This document shows positions 25,238-34,500 of a stretch of DNA of 64,000 bases, one piece after another. The number at the start of each line of letters is the position of its first letter. Within the stretch, counting starts at the first letter, position 1. A program made the translations under genes and the position numbers. Origin of the DNA: Porphyromonas canoris (GTDB taxonomy: Bacteria; Bacteroidota; Bacteroidia; Bacteroidales; Porphyromonadaceae); contig NZ_JQZV01000006.1 of NCBI RefSeq assembly GCF_000769115.1, positions 137,599 to 201,598 of the forward strand. The letters are read 5' to 3'. The notes under the pieces are model-generated. The model was not told where the DNA came from, did not search any database, and worked only from the letters and a program-made list of their open reading frames with translations.

Positions 25238-26065
25238 TCAGAAGTGTAGTGTGAACTCGTCGGCATCTTCCAGAGCAGGAAATTTCTTGCGTAGATCGCT
25301 TACCTGTCTCTTGTCTATACGTCCTAATAGTATGCCTATCTCTCCTTTGTTCAGCTTTTTCACCAACGAAAGTTTTGGGTCTATTATCCGGCTATCCCCG
25401 CTATATACCTGTCGGTAGCTGTCTACGCCCACACGATTACAAGCCAAAACATAGCAGAGATTCTCAGATGCTCTTGCTCTTAGAAGAGCTTTCCAAGGAG
25501 AACGACGCGCTTGAGGCCAGCTTGCCACACAGACTATTGCATCATAATCATGCTTTTTAGTCCATCGGCACCATACCGGAAAGCGAAGATCATAACAGAT
25601 AATCGGGAACAGTTTCCACCCTTTATACTCTACCAACAAGCGTTCAGAGCCGGAAGAAAAGTGTTTGGCTTCTCCTCCCGGGCCGAAAAGGTGCATCTTG
25701 TCATAGTATAGAGTCTCTCCGTTGGGATATACCCACACCCCTCTATTCGTACGGACATCATTCTCTATATGTATCATGGAGCCGAAGATAGCGGTGTTGT
25801 AGTGTTGGGCTTTTTGCTTCATCCACTCCAGACTTTCGTAAAACCATTCAGGCTCAATCTTTTCATCTCCGGTTACATACCCGGTATTCCACATTTCCGG
25901 CAGTACGATAAGGTCGATGGGATCATCCTCTATCGGTTCGAGATCTTTGAGTAGAATATCTATGACGTGGGCATTTTCTGCCGGGTTAAGATGTTCCAAA
26001 GACATCTGTATAATGGCTACATTGAGTTCTTCTTGTGGTTCCCCTTTATATGTGATAGGTTTCAT
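25238..26065 (-). CDS. Nitrilase-superfamily amidase (YafV/omega-amidase-like)
   Basis: Carbon-nitrogen hydrolase with the Glu-Lys-Cys triad: Glu in VLPEMWNTGY, Lys in YDKMHLFGPGGE, Cys in ICYDLRFPVW. The ICYDLRFP block resembles YafV-type omega-amidases, which hydrolyse alpha-ketoglutaramate in metabolite repair. It is 275 aa from MKPITYKGEP; ATG 26101 would add 12 residues. It lies 36 bp after the acyltransferase in the same operon. Substrate is inferred from the motif only. Confidence 0.82.
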   Translation of the reverse strand: MKPITYKGEPQEELNVAIIQMSLEHLNPAENAHVIDILLKDLEPIEDDPIDLIVLPEMWNTGYVTGDEKIEPEWFYESLEWMKQKAQHYNTAIFGSMIHIENDVRTNRGVWVYPNGETLYYDKMHLFGPGGEAKHFSSGSERLLVEYKGWKLFPIICYDLRFPVWCRWTKKHDYDAIVCVASWPQARRSPWKALLRARASENLCYVLACNRVGVDSYRQVYSGDSRIIDPKLSLVKKLNKGEIGILLGRIDKRQVSDLRKKFPALEDADEFTLHF

Positions 26066-26101
26066 AAAAGTTTCCGATGTTATCTGTTTGAATGAGTGCA
26101 T

Positions 26102-26671
26102 TTAATATTCCGAAAAATATTCCGGAACACGGGCCATATTTTTATTGTAGCGAGAGTGGATATAGGCAATATCCTGTTCGGCATTACCTGTCGGATTGAA
26201 TATCTCAAATATCCCCACCTCTTTCTGTGCGTAGTCTATTTTGGCAAGCTCTATGGGGACACCTGCTTTCAGTGCCATGTAGTAAAATCCGGTTTTCCAC
26301 TTTGCCACTTTCGAGCGAGTACCTTCCGGTGTTACTCCCAAGTGAAATCGCTCTGCTTTGCGTATGGTCTCTGCCACCTGATCTACCAGTGACATTTTAT
26401 GTTTTCTATCTATTGGAATACCGCCCATTGCACGGAAAATATGTCCTAAAGGAAATACAAACCACTCTTTTTTCATCATAAAATGGCTTCCAACACCGGT
26501 AAAATTATGGTAGAGTTTCCCGATGATAAAATCAATATTGCTGGTATGCGGAGCTACACAGATCACACTCTTCAGAGGACGTGATTCCGGTACAAGAGCT
26601 TTCCATCCCAGCCACTTCAGGAGTGTTTGTGCTATTCGCTGTTTTAATGTCTTTCTTTTCTTTTGGGTCAT
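26102..26671 (-). CDS. PlsC-like acyltransferase
   Basis: Likely membrane-associated 1-acyl-glycerol-phosphate acyltransferase family member. The HX4D catalytic motif is APHTSNIDF and the substrate motif EGTRSKV. Length of 189 aa is short, typical of the Bacteroidetes subgroup. Its ATG overlaps the HAD gene's stop by four bases (ATGA), showing translational coupling. Whether it acts on phospholipid precursors or ornithine/glycine lipids cannot be told. Confidence 0.82.
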   Translation of the reverse strand: MTQKKRKTLKQRIAQTLLKWLGWKALVPESRPLKSVICVAPHTSNIDFIIGKLYHNFTGVGSHFMMKKEWFVFPLGHIFRAMGGIPIDRKHKMSLVDQVAETIRKAERFHLGVTPEGTRSKVAKWKTGFYYMALKAGVPIELAKIDYAQKEVGIFEIFNPTGNAEQDIAYIHSRYNKNMARVPEYFSEY

Positions 26672-27459
26672 ATATTCTGTATTCCTAATTTCATTTTGCT
26701 CTTGCCGGGAAACCGTACCGAAGTCCGGTGTACCAGTAAACGCATATTGATTGCTTTGATAGCCGGGAGAGCTTCTTGCAGCGATGTTATCTCCGTTACA
26801 TCTTTCTCTTTCGTAGAAGAGGGGGTGTAGTCATGCCTAAGCCAGATCGGATGAATGCCGATGCGTAAAGCTCCTTCGATGTCAGTCTCCCAAGCATCTC
26901 CTATCATAACTACCTCGTCAGGCTTGCAACCTACCAACGAAAGTGCTTTTGCAAAGATCTGCTTAAAGGGTTTACTCACTCCTACATCTTCAGAAAGTAC
27001 TACATGATCCACGTAAGGGGTAAGTCCGGCTTTTGCAAGCTTATTGTGTTGAACTTCTATAAATCCATTGCTTACTATCACAACGGGATAGCTGTGATGA
27101 AGTTCTTTCATCACCTCAACAGCATGAGGTATAAGTGCTTCTTTGTTATTTGCAATAGCAAAGTACTCATTATGGATCTCCATATAGGTTTCATCGCTAT
27201 ACTCGTACAGCGGAGAAAGGACATAACGAAGGCGATCTATTTTCAACACATCTTTGCTAATCTCTTTCCGTGCATACCTTCCCCATAGCAGATCGTTATA
27301 AGGGAGATAAACCTCGTAGAATTTCTCGAATGAGGGATACAAATCTCCGGGTTTACCACCCCAACCATACTTATGAAAAAGCTCCTCTAAAGCCTCTCTA
27401 TTGTTTTGCTTTGTTGCCCAAAGAGTATCGTCTAAATCTATGAAAACTGCTTTTATCAT
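26668..27459 (-). CDS. HAD-superfamily hydrolase (YjjG-like nucleotidase)
   Basis: Cytoplasmic phosphatase with motif I DLDDTLW, motif II VVIVSNG, motif III Lys in VSKPFKQIF and motif IV GDAWETDIEGA. These features fit the YjjG-type noncanonical pyrimidine nucleotidase group. Length is 263 aa, with a basic tail after about residue 235. It is first in the operon HAD-acyltransferase-nitrilase-SpmAB-murI. Its ATG lies only 6 bp after a -7 box, so the mRNA may be leaderless. Confidence 0.85.
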   Translation of the reverse strand: MIKAVFIDLDDTLWATKQNNREALEELFHKYGWGGKPGDLYPSFEKFYEVYLPYNDLLWGRYARKEISKDVLKIDRLRYVLSPLYEYSDETYMEIHNEYFAIANNKEALIPHAVEVMKELHHSYPVVIVSNGFIEVQHNKLAKAGLTPYVDHVVLSEDVGVSKPFKQIFAKALSLVGCKPDEVVMIGDAWETDIEGALRIGIHPIWLRHDYTPSSTKEKDVTEITSLQEALPAIKAINMRLLVHRTSVRFPGKSKMKLGIQNI

Positions 27460-27464
27460 AACTG

Positions 27465-27472
27465 CAAAGATA
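27465..27472 (-). promoter_or_regulatory. -7 box giving a possibly leaderless HAD mRNA
   Basis: TATCTTTG on the minus strand ends six bases before the HAD ATG. Bacteroidetes transcripts usually begin 4-7 bases after this box, so the mRNA would start at or next to the A of ATG. No clean TTG lies 20 bp upstream, where the terminator hairpin of the preceding gene is. Confidence 0.4.
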
Positions 27473-27504
27473 TGAAAAGACGGACAAACTCTCCGATTTG
27501 TCCG
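27473..27504 (-). terminator. Terminator of the DUF4139 gene
   Basis: On the minus strand CGGACAAA pairs with TTTGTCCG around an 8-base loop, followed by TCTTTTC. It lies 27 bp past the DUF4139 stop. Confidence 0.75.
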
Positions 27505-27530
27505 CTTTCCATACCTTATATAATAGGGGA

Positions 27531-29144
27531 TCAGAATCCTGAAAGATTCATATCCTTAGGGTATCTTACTTTGAAGCTCACCCGAAGTTTCTTCGTAGAG
27601 TTACCGGATAGATTCAGTTTCCATGTCAATATTCCTGTTTCTGCATCCAGTTCGGCTCCGCTTTGTTCAAGGAGTTCTACCTTAATATTGTTCGCCGTGC
27701 TTACCGGTATTCTATCTTTCACTTCTATCTCGGCACTCTCTCTCTTATTATTCACGATAGAGATTTCATACGTGCGAGTCTCCTCTTTTTCCGATGAGAA
27801 GAATTTTGTACCGCTCTTATCCGAAATCTGTTTGCGAGAAACACTCAGGCGGGTATCCTCTCCAAGGGTGAGATCCAATCCGTTTTCAAACTTCACCGGA
27901 TCTATATAAGTCTCGCTTACCTGCATACCTTGCATGATCACTGTTGCCGGAGCCACGACCAGTCCACTCTTACCCAAATCTTTGATATGAGCCATAAGGA
28001 AAGCCCGGCTATCACCTTCAGGATAAGCGAAGTAGCGGTAGGAGGCTTTGATGCGCTCGCTGTTTAGAACTATCAGATGGTCTCTGTTGTTGCTATAAAT
28101 ATCATAAGGAGTACTTACGACAAAGCTCTGATTCATCATATTGGACACAGACTGCGCTCCCACATCATACTCCGCATAGGAGATCTCTTCGGCAACAGCA
28201 TTGTATGCTATCGTTCGAGCAGACTTTTCCATAGATTCCAGCCTCATGTGATTCGGATTTTCCAAGCGGATAAACCATGGGTGTACGGATGGTGCATTCA
28301 CACGCTTTGTCGGTCTTGCGTCTACAAGTGTCAGGTTTACGCCTTTCCAGTTGATACCGCTGCCTTGTCTCACATTTGCTCTAAGCGACATCTCCACCGG
28401 TTCTTTCTCGGATGCAACACGCAGCATATACGATGGGCTCCAAGAAGCAGAGCGAGTCAGGTACTCGATATTTAGCTTCACGTTCTGAGCCACACTGCTT
28501 GAGACGCGCACCACTATGGCACTCTTGCTGCTGTTACTCTTATTCTCTGTCTCGTCTTCTTGGGTATTGCCTTTAAGGGTACTCAGTTCTGCTTTCAGTG
28601 CAGCTATCTCTTTCTCCAACTTTTTCACTTCAAGGCTCAGTTGGATACGCTGTGAGGTGTAGAAAGAGAGGAGCTCGCGAAACTGTGCGACATTAGTTGC
28701 TCCTTTGTTACCAACAAACTCATTTCCGTCCATCATCTCTATTGCCTTGCTCTTTGTCTCTTTTTCGATGATGGCTTTTTCAAGTTTCTGTTCCAGTGTT
28801 GCCACTTTTTCGGCAAAAACTTTTCCTTCCGGTGTATTGACGTCAATGTTAGAAGGCCATTTGTATTCTGAAACAAACTCCGATGATAACACCATCAATC
28901 CCGAAGCATTGGTCAATACTCTTAAGGTGGAGATGTCCATCACATTGGATACTTGCCCTATTACTATTTCAGACGCTCCTTTAGGGACGGAAGTGGAGAC
29001 ATGGTGCTTCATCTCGGCACCTGTTCTATATACTTTGGCTTGTTGCAGTTGGGCTGCGGTGTAGATAGGGCTCTGTGCAAACAGACTTGCCACACCCGAT
29101 AGAAGCAGAACGGATACTGCTATAATGCTTTTGCATTTCATCAT
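27531..29144 (-). CDS. DUF4139 (mucoidy-inhibitor A-like) exported protein
   Basis: Exported protein of 537 aa with signal peptide ending ASLFAQ. An N-terminal DUF4140-like beta domain (about 28-125, AKVYRTGAEM) is followed by a coiled coil (about 130-200, rich in E and K), then the DUF4139 domain (about 215-530, with YLTRSASWSPSYMLR and LVDARPTKRVNAP). The fold is known in animal and bacterial proteins but its role is unsettled. It is divergent from the outer-membrane barrel gene at 29296. Two TAACTTTG boxes on the minus strand (29149-29156, 29187-29194) may be its -7 elements. Confidence 0.82.
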   Translation of the reverse strand: MMKCKSIIAVSVLLLSGVASLFAQSPIYTAAQLQQAKVYRTGAEMKHHVSTSVPKGASEIVIGQVSNVMDISTLRVLTNASGLMVLSSEFVSEYKWPSNIDVNTPEGKVFAEKVATLEQKLEKAIIEKETKSKAIEMMDGNEFVGNKGATNVAQFRELLSFYTSQRIQLSLEVKKLEKEIAALKAELSTLKGNTQEDETENKSNSSKSAIVVRVSSSVAQNVKLNIEYLTRSASWSPSYMLRVASEKEPVEMSLRANVRQGSGINWKGVNLTLVDARPTKRVNAPSVHPWFIRLENPNHMRLESMEKSARTIAYNAVAEEISYAEYDVGAQSVSNMMNQSFVVSTPYDIYSNNRDHLIVLNSERIKASYRYFAYPEGDSRAFLMAHIKDLGKSGLVVAPATVIMQGMQVSETYIDPVKFENGLDLTLGEDTRLSVSRKQISDKSGTKFFSSEKEETRTYEISIVNNKRESAEIEVKDRIPVSTANNIKVELLEQSGAELDAETGILTWKLNLSGNSTKKLRVSFKVRYPKDMNLSGF

Positions 29145-29255
29145 ATCTCAAAGTTATCAAAAGGTTAGACATTCATGTAGTTGTAACAAAGTTAATCATT
29201 TGAACAAGATACTCACCATTTATACTTTATATCCATCTATTTTTAAGAAAAATAC

Positions 29256-29263
29256 TACCTTTG
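29256..29263 (+). promoter_or_regulatory. -7 box of the outer-membrane barrel gene
   Basis: TACCTTTG matches TAnnTTTG, 32 bp before ATG 29296, which supports that start over 29125. No TTG at the expected -33 position. Confidence 0.5.
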
Positions 29264-29295
29264 AGCTCTATGTAATACAGACAAAAATCTTTGAC

Positions 29296-31806
29296 ATGAA
29301 AAAGCAAATCATCACCATACTAACGCTGTTTGTTCTGCTTTTTACATCCGTATCGGCGCAGAATAAGACCTCCTTATCCCAAATTTCGGGCACGGTCATG
29401 GACAGCCAGAATGCCCCTATCCCTTACGCGGAAGTATTTGTAGGAGAAGTCAGAGACGGCGAAGAGAAGATCCTGCAACGCACACATACGGATCTTTCTG
29501 CGCGTTTCTCGCTCTCGATGGCTCCGGGAAACTATTTTTTCGGCGTCAGTCATTTGGGCTATAAACTCTATGTCTCCAAGATAACTCTGCTTCCGAACCA
29601 AGATCTGGATATGGGGAAGATTACCCTTCAAGAAGATCCCACAGAGCTGCAAACCGTTGTGGTACAAGGCAGATCCATGACCGTAAAGAGTACTCAAACC
29701 GGATTCAAGGTTGATGTAACGAAGATACGGGAGGAGAGAAACAATGCTCTGGATCTGCTGGCAGGGCTTCCCAATATATTTGTGCGTGGAGAGGAGCTGT
29801 TCATTCCAGGAAAGAAGCAGATCATACTCAAGATTGGCAATGTTGTTCAGCGTGCAACTCCGGAGAGCCTGCCACGTATATTGAAAGGCTACGATGCCCG
29901 ACTCATAAAAAGTGTGGAGGTTCTTATGCAACCCCCTTTGAAGTATGACAAGGACGGCAACACGGCTATGATTATTCTATCCATGGAGTCGGAGTTTCTG
30001 AACTATGTCGGGGGAGTGGTTGGAACGGAGATTATGACGGGAGAGATGCAGAACTCTCGTTATGGTGGATATGCTTCTGCTTTTCTCAATCTGGGTAGAT
30101 TTTCTTTCGCCGTAAGTCCTTATTCCAACCGGAGCGAGACCGAATTTTTTGAGAATGCGGTCTATTATCATCCCAAGTCCTTACACAGCATCAACAATCC
30201 AAGTACCGGAGAGCGACGCAATGCGGGTCTCAATCTGAACTTACAGTACGATTACAGCAGCTTAGGCAACATAGGTCTTCATGCCGAGCTTAAACGCACC
30301 GGAGTGGAAAATATTTTCGAGAGTACCGAGCTTTTTCGTAACAGAGAGACGCTCCATACAGACTCCACTCTGAACAACCATAACATTTACAGAGATACCG
30401 TGCCGAAGTATGCCGTAGCCGCCTATTGGGAACACACGCTGTCTCCAAAAGGAGCAAAGATCTGGGCTGATCTCTCCTATTACAGCTATACCGAAAGCAG
30501 AGAAACGGACTTCGGAAGCAAAATATCCTATACACCTGTTTCGCCCGATCCGGGAAATCCCTCTTTTATAAGCAGAGTGCAGTCGCCCTACTTCGGTTAC
30601 AGAGACTTGGACAGGGTCAAAACATCCGGAATTGCCTCCAACATAGACCTCTCCATACCGCTTCTCCCGGACAACAAGTGGGTATTGGATGCCGGTTTTG
30701 GTGCGCAGATCTCCACAACCGACAACCGCAGATCTCATGCCCATGCCTATTGGAAGCCTGCGAACAACCCATTAGCACCCTACTATCCTTATGCCGATCT
30801 GGACAAGTCTGACGCAGAAGAGCAGAGGCAGAAAGCTCTTTTTTCAGTCGTGGAGCGCATCTACTCTCCCTACTTTAGCACCACGTTTGCCGTGAGCGAT
30901 GAGGTTCTCTTGCGTCTTGGAGCCAAACTTCCCTACACCTCTACGGCAACGTCTCTCGATAATGCCGGCTACAAAGAGGGGAAAGGACGGATGCATCTCC
31001 TCCCTTCTGCATATATCGTCTATACACCATCCCGGAGACATAAGTTTTACTACACGCTCAACTCCGATATACAGCGTCCGCAGTTTGACAATCTGAACCC
31101 GTTCGAGTGGAAGACTACTACGTTCTCCGTCCTCTTTGGCAATCCCGATCTTAAACCGCAAACCGCTTATCGGATGGACTTGGGCTATACATTCAGAGGC
31201 GTGCTCTCTCTTGCCGCTCAGGCTCAATGGGAACGGGATATCATTGCATCCGTTACCCGTATAAAGGATGGTGTGATCTACAAAACTCCGATGAATGCCC
31301 AGCAGAGTCGCTTCTTGGCTCTAAAAGGCTCTTACTACTTCGATAAACTTTCGTGGATGACCGCATCTTTGGATGCCTATTATGGTGGCACGCTCTACAC
31401 AAGCCATCTGCCCGAACTCCAAAAGAGCAAACAGAGCGTGAAGTGGGGCGTGGACGGATACCTCAACTTTGTCTTCAACAAATCGAGAACCTTTACGGGA
31501 TTTCTTTCCGGCTCTTATATGGGCAAGAGATCTACCGTGATAGCGGATATTGATCCGGAATATGAGTTGAGTTGCGGAGTTACGGCATTCTTTTTCAACA
31601 GAGCTTTGTCTCTCTCTCTTGCCGGTCTCGAACTGCTCAATTCGAGTTACAGCGGTACTGCTTATGTGGGAGACACAAAGTTTGAGTTTGATAACAACTA
31701 CTCTTTTCCCACGCTCTACCTCTCTGTTTCCTATAAGTTTGGAAAAGCCAAAGAGAGCTCTCCCGGAAGAAAGCTCAGCCATAAGGCTGTGGAACAACGT
31801 TTTTAG
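29296..31806 (+). CDS. TonB-receptor-like outer-membrane barrel with carboxypeptidase-regulatory domain
   Basis: Outer-membrane protein of 836 aa. The signal peptide ends SVSAQ. Residues about 25-115 are a CarboxypepD_reg-like Ig fold (ISGTVMDSQNAPIPYAEV). A plug-like segment (about 120-230, VVVQGRSM, LDLLAGLPNIFV) precedes a long barrel with alternating aromatic strands ending in LYLSVSYKFG. This matches the OMP_b-brl_3 group rather than SusC; I see no SusD partner nearby. Ligand unknown. A methyltransferase-like gene follows 36 bp later. Confidence 0.82.
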   Translation: MKKQIITILTLFVLLFTSVSAQNKTSLSQISGTVMDSQNAPIPYAEVFVGEVRDGEEKILQRTHTDLSARFSLSMAPGNYFFGVSHLGYKLYVSKITLLPNQDLDMGKITLQEDPTELQTVVVQGRSMTVKSTQTGFKVDVTKIREERNNALDLLAGLPNIFVRGEELFIPGKKQIILKIGNVVQRATPESLPRILKGYDARLIKSVEVLMQPPLKYDKDGNTAMIILSMESEFLNYVGGVVGTEIMTGEMQNSRYGGYASAFLNLGRFSFAVSPYSNRSETEFFENAVYYHPKSLHSINNPSTGERRNAGLNLNLQYDYSSLGNIGLHAELKRTGVENIFESTELFRNRETLHTDSTLNNHNIYRDTVPKYAVAAYWEHTLSPKGAKIWADLSYYSYTESRETDFGSKISYTPVSPDPGNPSFISRVQSPYFGYRDLDRVKTSGIASNIDLSIPLLPDNKWVLDAGFGAQISTTDNRRSHAHAYWKPANNPLAPYYPYADLDKSDAEEQRQKALFSVVERIYSPYFSTTFAVSDEVLLRLGAKLPYTSTATSLDNAGYKEGKGRMHLLPSAYIVYTPSRRHKFYYTLNSDIQRPQFDNLNPFEWKTTTFSVLFGNPDLKPQTAYRMDLGYTFRGVLSLAAQAQWERDIIASVTRIKDGVIYKTPMNAQQSRFLALKGSYYFDKLSWMTASLDAYYGGTLYTSHLPELQKSKQSVKWGVDGYLNFVFNKSRTFTGFLSGSYMGKRSTVIADIDPEYELSCGVTAFFFNRALSLSLAGLELLNSSYSGTAYVGDTKFEFDNNYSFPTLYLSVSYKFGKAKESSPGRKLSHKAVEQRF

Positions 31807-31842
31807 CGAAGAGGCAGATATTTTTACTACTTTTGCCGGAGC

Positions 31843-32475
31843 ATGAAACCGTTCGGATACCATACGATTTATGCCATAGATGCTCTGCGTCGATTCAGAT
31901 ACAGAGCCGGGCATGGCGTACACTCTCCCTTGGCATTTACTCTTGTCGGCAGTGTCTCGTCCTGCTCCATACCCTTTTATGCTTTTGATGAGATAGCGGA
32001 GAGTCTGCCGGAAGATACGCCTGAGAGAGAGGTGCGAGTAGGGCAGTTTCTGTTTCGTCTTCTGGCTCATGCTCCGAAAGGAGAGGTTTTTTACCTCACG
32101 GACAACGCCTCCACCGGAATACCTCTATGGGGAAAGCGTGCAGCCCCCGACAGCATACACACTGAAGTGAAGCGTCCCGAAGAGATAGCACCGACCGCTT
32201 CTCCGCTGCTGGTTTATGCGCCCACCCCCTCTCTTGCTGCGGATCTTCTTGAGACCAACGAGGGATTGCTGCACAGAAGTGAAGCGTCTATTCATCGTCC
32301 CATGCTCCTTATCGACGGCATCCGTCGTAACAAAGAGGAGTATCGGATATGGAGAGAGTGTCTCAGGAAGCGGGTCTCTCACTGCATTGTCCTGGATCTC
32401 TACCATTGCGCATTGGTCATTGGCGGACACCGAGCGGAAACACAGCTTTTTCGAGGCTATCTGAATCTGACCTGA
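31843..32475 (+). CDS. Degenerate SAM-methyltransferase-like protein
   Basis: Protein of 210 aa. The N-terminus RYRAGHGVHSPLAF is the hallmark of a Bacteroidetes class I methyltransferase-like family (GHGVHSPF), and the C-terminus MLLIDGIRRNKEEYRIW plus VLDLYHCALVIG matches its end. The central SAM-binding glycine motif (usually ExGTG) is not recognisable here, and the protein is shorter than its relatives. It may bind no SAM. A -7 box TACTTTTG at 31828-31835 would give a near-leaderless mRNA; otherwise it is read through from the barrel gene. Confidence 0.6.
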   Translation: MKPFGYHTIYAIDALRRFRYRAGHGVHSPLAFTLVGSVSSCSIPFYAFDEIAESLPEDTPEREVRVGQFLFRLLAHAPKGEVFYLTDNASTGIPLWGKRAAPDSIHTEVKRPEEIAPTASPLLVYAPTPSLAADLLETNEGLLHRSEASIHRPMLLIDGIRRNKEEYRIWRECLRKRVSHCIVLDLYHCALVIGGHRAETQLFRGYLNLT

Positions 32476-32505
32476 AACCGGATTTTCTCCCTGTCTAAAT
32501 ATAGA

Positions 32506-32555
32506 AAACTCTCTTTTGAGAGCCTCTGTTTTGGAGCTCTTGAAAGGGAGTTTTT
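32506..32555 (+). terminator. Terminator abutting element copy 3
   Basis: AAACTCTCTTTTGAGAGC pairs with GCTCTTGAAAGGGAGTTT with three weak positions, followed by TTTTTATATAAAA. The T-tract is the left end of the dispersed element. Confidence 0.75.
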
Positions 32556-33093
32556 ATATAAAAATGGAGCATCGGTCGGAGGGCGAAAAAGCTCTTTTTG
32601 GATCGCTTTTTCTACTCCGGATTTTTGCTTGACCCTTGCAATCTTTTTGTAATCAGAATCTTATGGGAAATCGCGAATTTGGAAAAATTTTTTTCTCAGT
32701 CCATTTCATGGGGCTTTTTCGCGTTAATTGGTGTGAATTTTAACGCCTAAACCTGTAAACGTTTCTTAATAAAGAAATCTGCCTTTTTAGGTGCATTTTG
32801 GGGTGGAAATACGTAGGTGATTGATTGTTAGCGTTTTAATGGTTTTGGCTAAATGCTTTAATCGAATCCGGTAAACGTATTAAATGAAATCGGTAAACGT
32901 GTTCGTTGAAAAATTAAACACGTTAAGCCGAAACAATATGCTCGTTTACTGTTTTGGATGAACAGGTATCGGAATTTGTGTTAATAAAACAGCCCGAATT
33001 TAACAATTCTCTCGTGCTCTGAAAACTACCCCTCCGATCAAAATAGAGAGCAAGAAAAAAGGGAGCATTTTTCGGGGCGGAATGTATAAAAAT
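32551..33093 (+). repeat. Dispersed intergenic element, copy 3
   Basis: Full copy. Left end TTTTATATAAAA at 32552-32563. Module A starts at about 32665 (GGGAAATCGCGAATTTGG) and is almost identical to copy 5. Module B has octamers AATGCTTT (degenerate) 32852-32859, AACGTATT 32874-32881, AACGTGTT 32896-32903 and AACACGTT 32917-32924, spaced 22, 22, 21. TGTTAA/TTAACA arms follow at about 32981-33007, and the right end GTATAAAAAT at 33084-33093. The copy-5 reading frame through module A is stopped here, so it is not coding. Confidence 0.9.
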
Positions 33094-33229
33094 CTCTTTT
33101 GAAAAGAGGCGCGGTATGGGGAGAAAAAGGGGATAAAAAGAGTAAAAGAGAAGAGCAGTAAAAGTATCTCATATCTTAAAAAAAATCAATTTCTTCGGCA
33201 AATGTGGCAGAGATAAATGCAATTTCTTG

Positions 33230-33237
33230 TATGTTTG
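33230..33237 (+). promoter_or_regulatory. -7 box of the TPM gene
   Basis: TATGTTTG overlaps the first in-frame ATG (33227). Transcription would begin at about 33243, so translation must start later, at 33293. Confidence 0.55.
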
Positions 33238-33292
33238 CACTGTGAAACCTTTCCACAGCTTAGAACCTGTAGCGCATCACATCGACAGAATA

Positions 33293-34459
33293 ATGAGAAA
33301 ACATATCTTAATTACCTTACTTTTAGCTGCTTCTCTCTTCTCTTTTTCCTTATACGGACAGGAAGTTTACGATGTGGAAGATGTCCCCAATGTTCATCTT
33401 CAAGATAAAGATCAGTATGTCAGCGATCCGTTGGAGACGATGTCCTCATCTATGAGAGAGCGCCTCAATGCTGCCATTGCAAAAGTAATGAAGGAAAGAG
33501 ACGTTGAGATAGCTGTCGTGGTGATACCGCGGATAGATACTTCAAAGTATCCGTCCGAAAGAGATTTTGCAAACAAGCTGTTCAATACCTGGAAGATTGG
33601 GAACAAAGAGACCGATAGAGGATTGCTGATGGTTTATATCACCGATAAAAGCCAGAGGAGTATCACCTTCGAGGTGGGGTACGGATTGGAAGCCGACCTT
33701 CCGGACGGACTCTGTTATCTCATTCAGCAAGAGGCTATGATCCCTCTACTGAAAGAGGGTAACACAGCCGAAGGGCTTATTGCCGGTGTGGAAGAGGTGG
33801 ATAAGGTCTTTGGCGGGGAGTCGTCTCTGAAAAAAGAGTACGAGGAGTCTGCCGGAGATGACTGGATCGGAGAGGTTATGATGTGGGCTTTTATTGTCAT
33901 TTTACTGCTTGCCGGAGGAGTGTTTCTTTATGGTACGAGCATCGAGTTGGTACTTAAAGAGATGAAGAAGTCTGTCCACGACCCCTACCTTACGATGGTC
34001 AAGCTCAGAGAGTCGCCGTTTTACTTCTCTACCATAGTTTGGAGTACCATTTTGTGTTGTTCCATTCCGGCTCTGATTGTAATGGTTGTATGGTTTTGGG
34101 TCATTAAGATCCGCTTCCGAAGAGCTTTTGTCTGTGAGGCTTGCGGAAAAGCAGGAACAACCAAGTATGTGGGCAATTCCGTCCCGAAAGAACCCTCTGT
34201 CGCCTCTTCGGGAATAAAGATACACGAGTTTCGATGTACCGCTTGCGGGCACAATCATATAGAGCAAACCTCCATCAGACTCTCGGATAAAAAACTCTTC
34301 GGAGGAGGTTATCGGGATGGAGTAGTGGATTATCGCACACAGATTTCTGCTGTTAGAAGCTCTTATAGAGATGGTTGGAGCGGAGGCGGAAGCTCAAGCA
34401 GTGGAGGCTCTTGGGGGGGCGGCAGCTCCGGTGGAGGTGGTGCTTCGAGCAGATTTTAA
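33293..34459 (+). CDS. TPM-domain exported membrane protein with zinc ribbon
   Basis: Start set at MRKHILITLLLAASLF, a signal peptide; the upstream ATG lies in the promoter. Protein of 388 aa. The TPM_phosphatase domain (about 40-170) includes RDVEIAVVVIPRIDT, RGLLMVYITDKSQRSITFEVGYG and LIQQEAMIPLLKEGN. Two membrane segments follow (about 195-215 and 250-275), then a CxxC...CxxC zinc ribbon (CEACGKAG, CTACGHNH) and a Gly/Ser-rich tail. TPM proteins occur in envelope stress and photosystem repair settings; the biochemical role is uncertain. It heads a run of exported unknowns. Confidence 0.82.
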   Translation: MRKHILITLLLAASLFSFSLYGQEVYDVEDVPNVHLQDKDQYVSDPLETMSSSMRERLNAAIAKVMKERDVEIAVVVIPRIDTSKYPSERDFANKLFNTWKIGNKETDRGLLMVYITDKSQRSITFEVGYGLEADLPDGLCYLIQQEAMIPLLKEGNTAEGLIAGVEEVDKVFGGESSLKKEYEESAGDDWIGEVMMWAFIVILLLAGGVFLYGTSIELVLKEMKKSVHDPYLTMVKLRESPFYFSTIVWSTILCCSIPALIVMVVWFWVIKIRFRRAFVCEACGKAGTTKYVGNSVPKEPSVASSGIKIHEFRCTACGHNHIEQTSIRLSDKKLFGGGYRDGVVDYRTQISAVRSSYRDGWSGGGSSSSGGSWGGGSSGGGGASSRF

Positions 34460-34500
34460 GTTGGGACATAAAATATTAACTTCTAAAATCATAATGAAAA

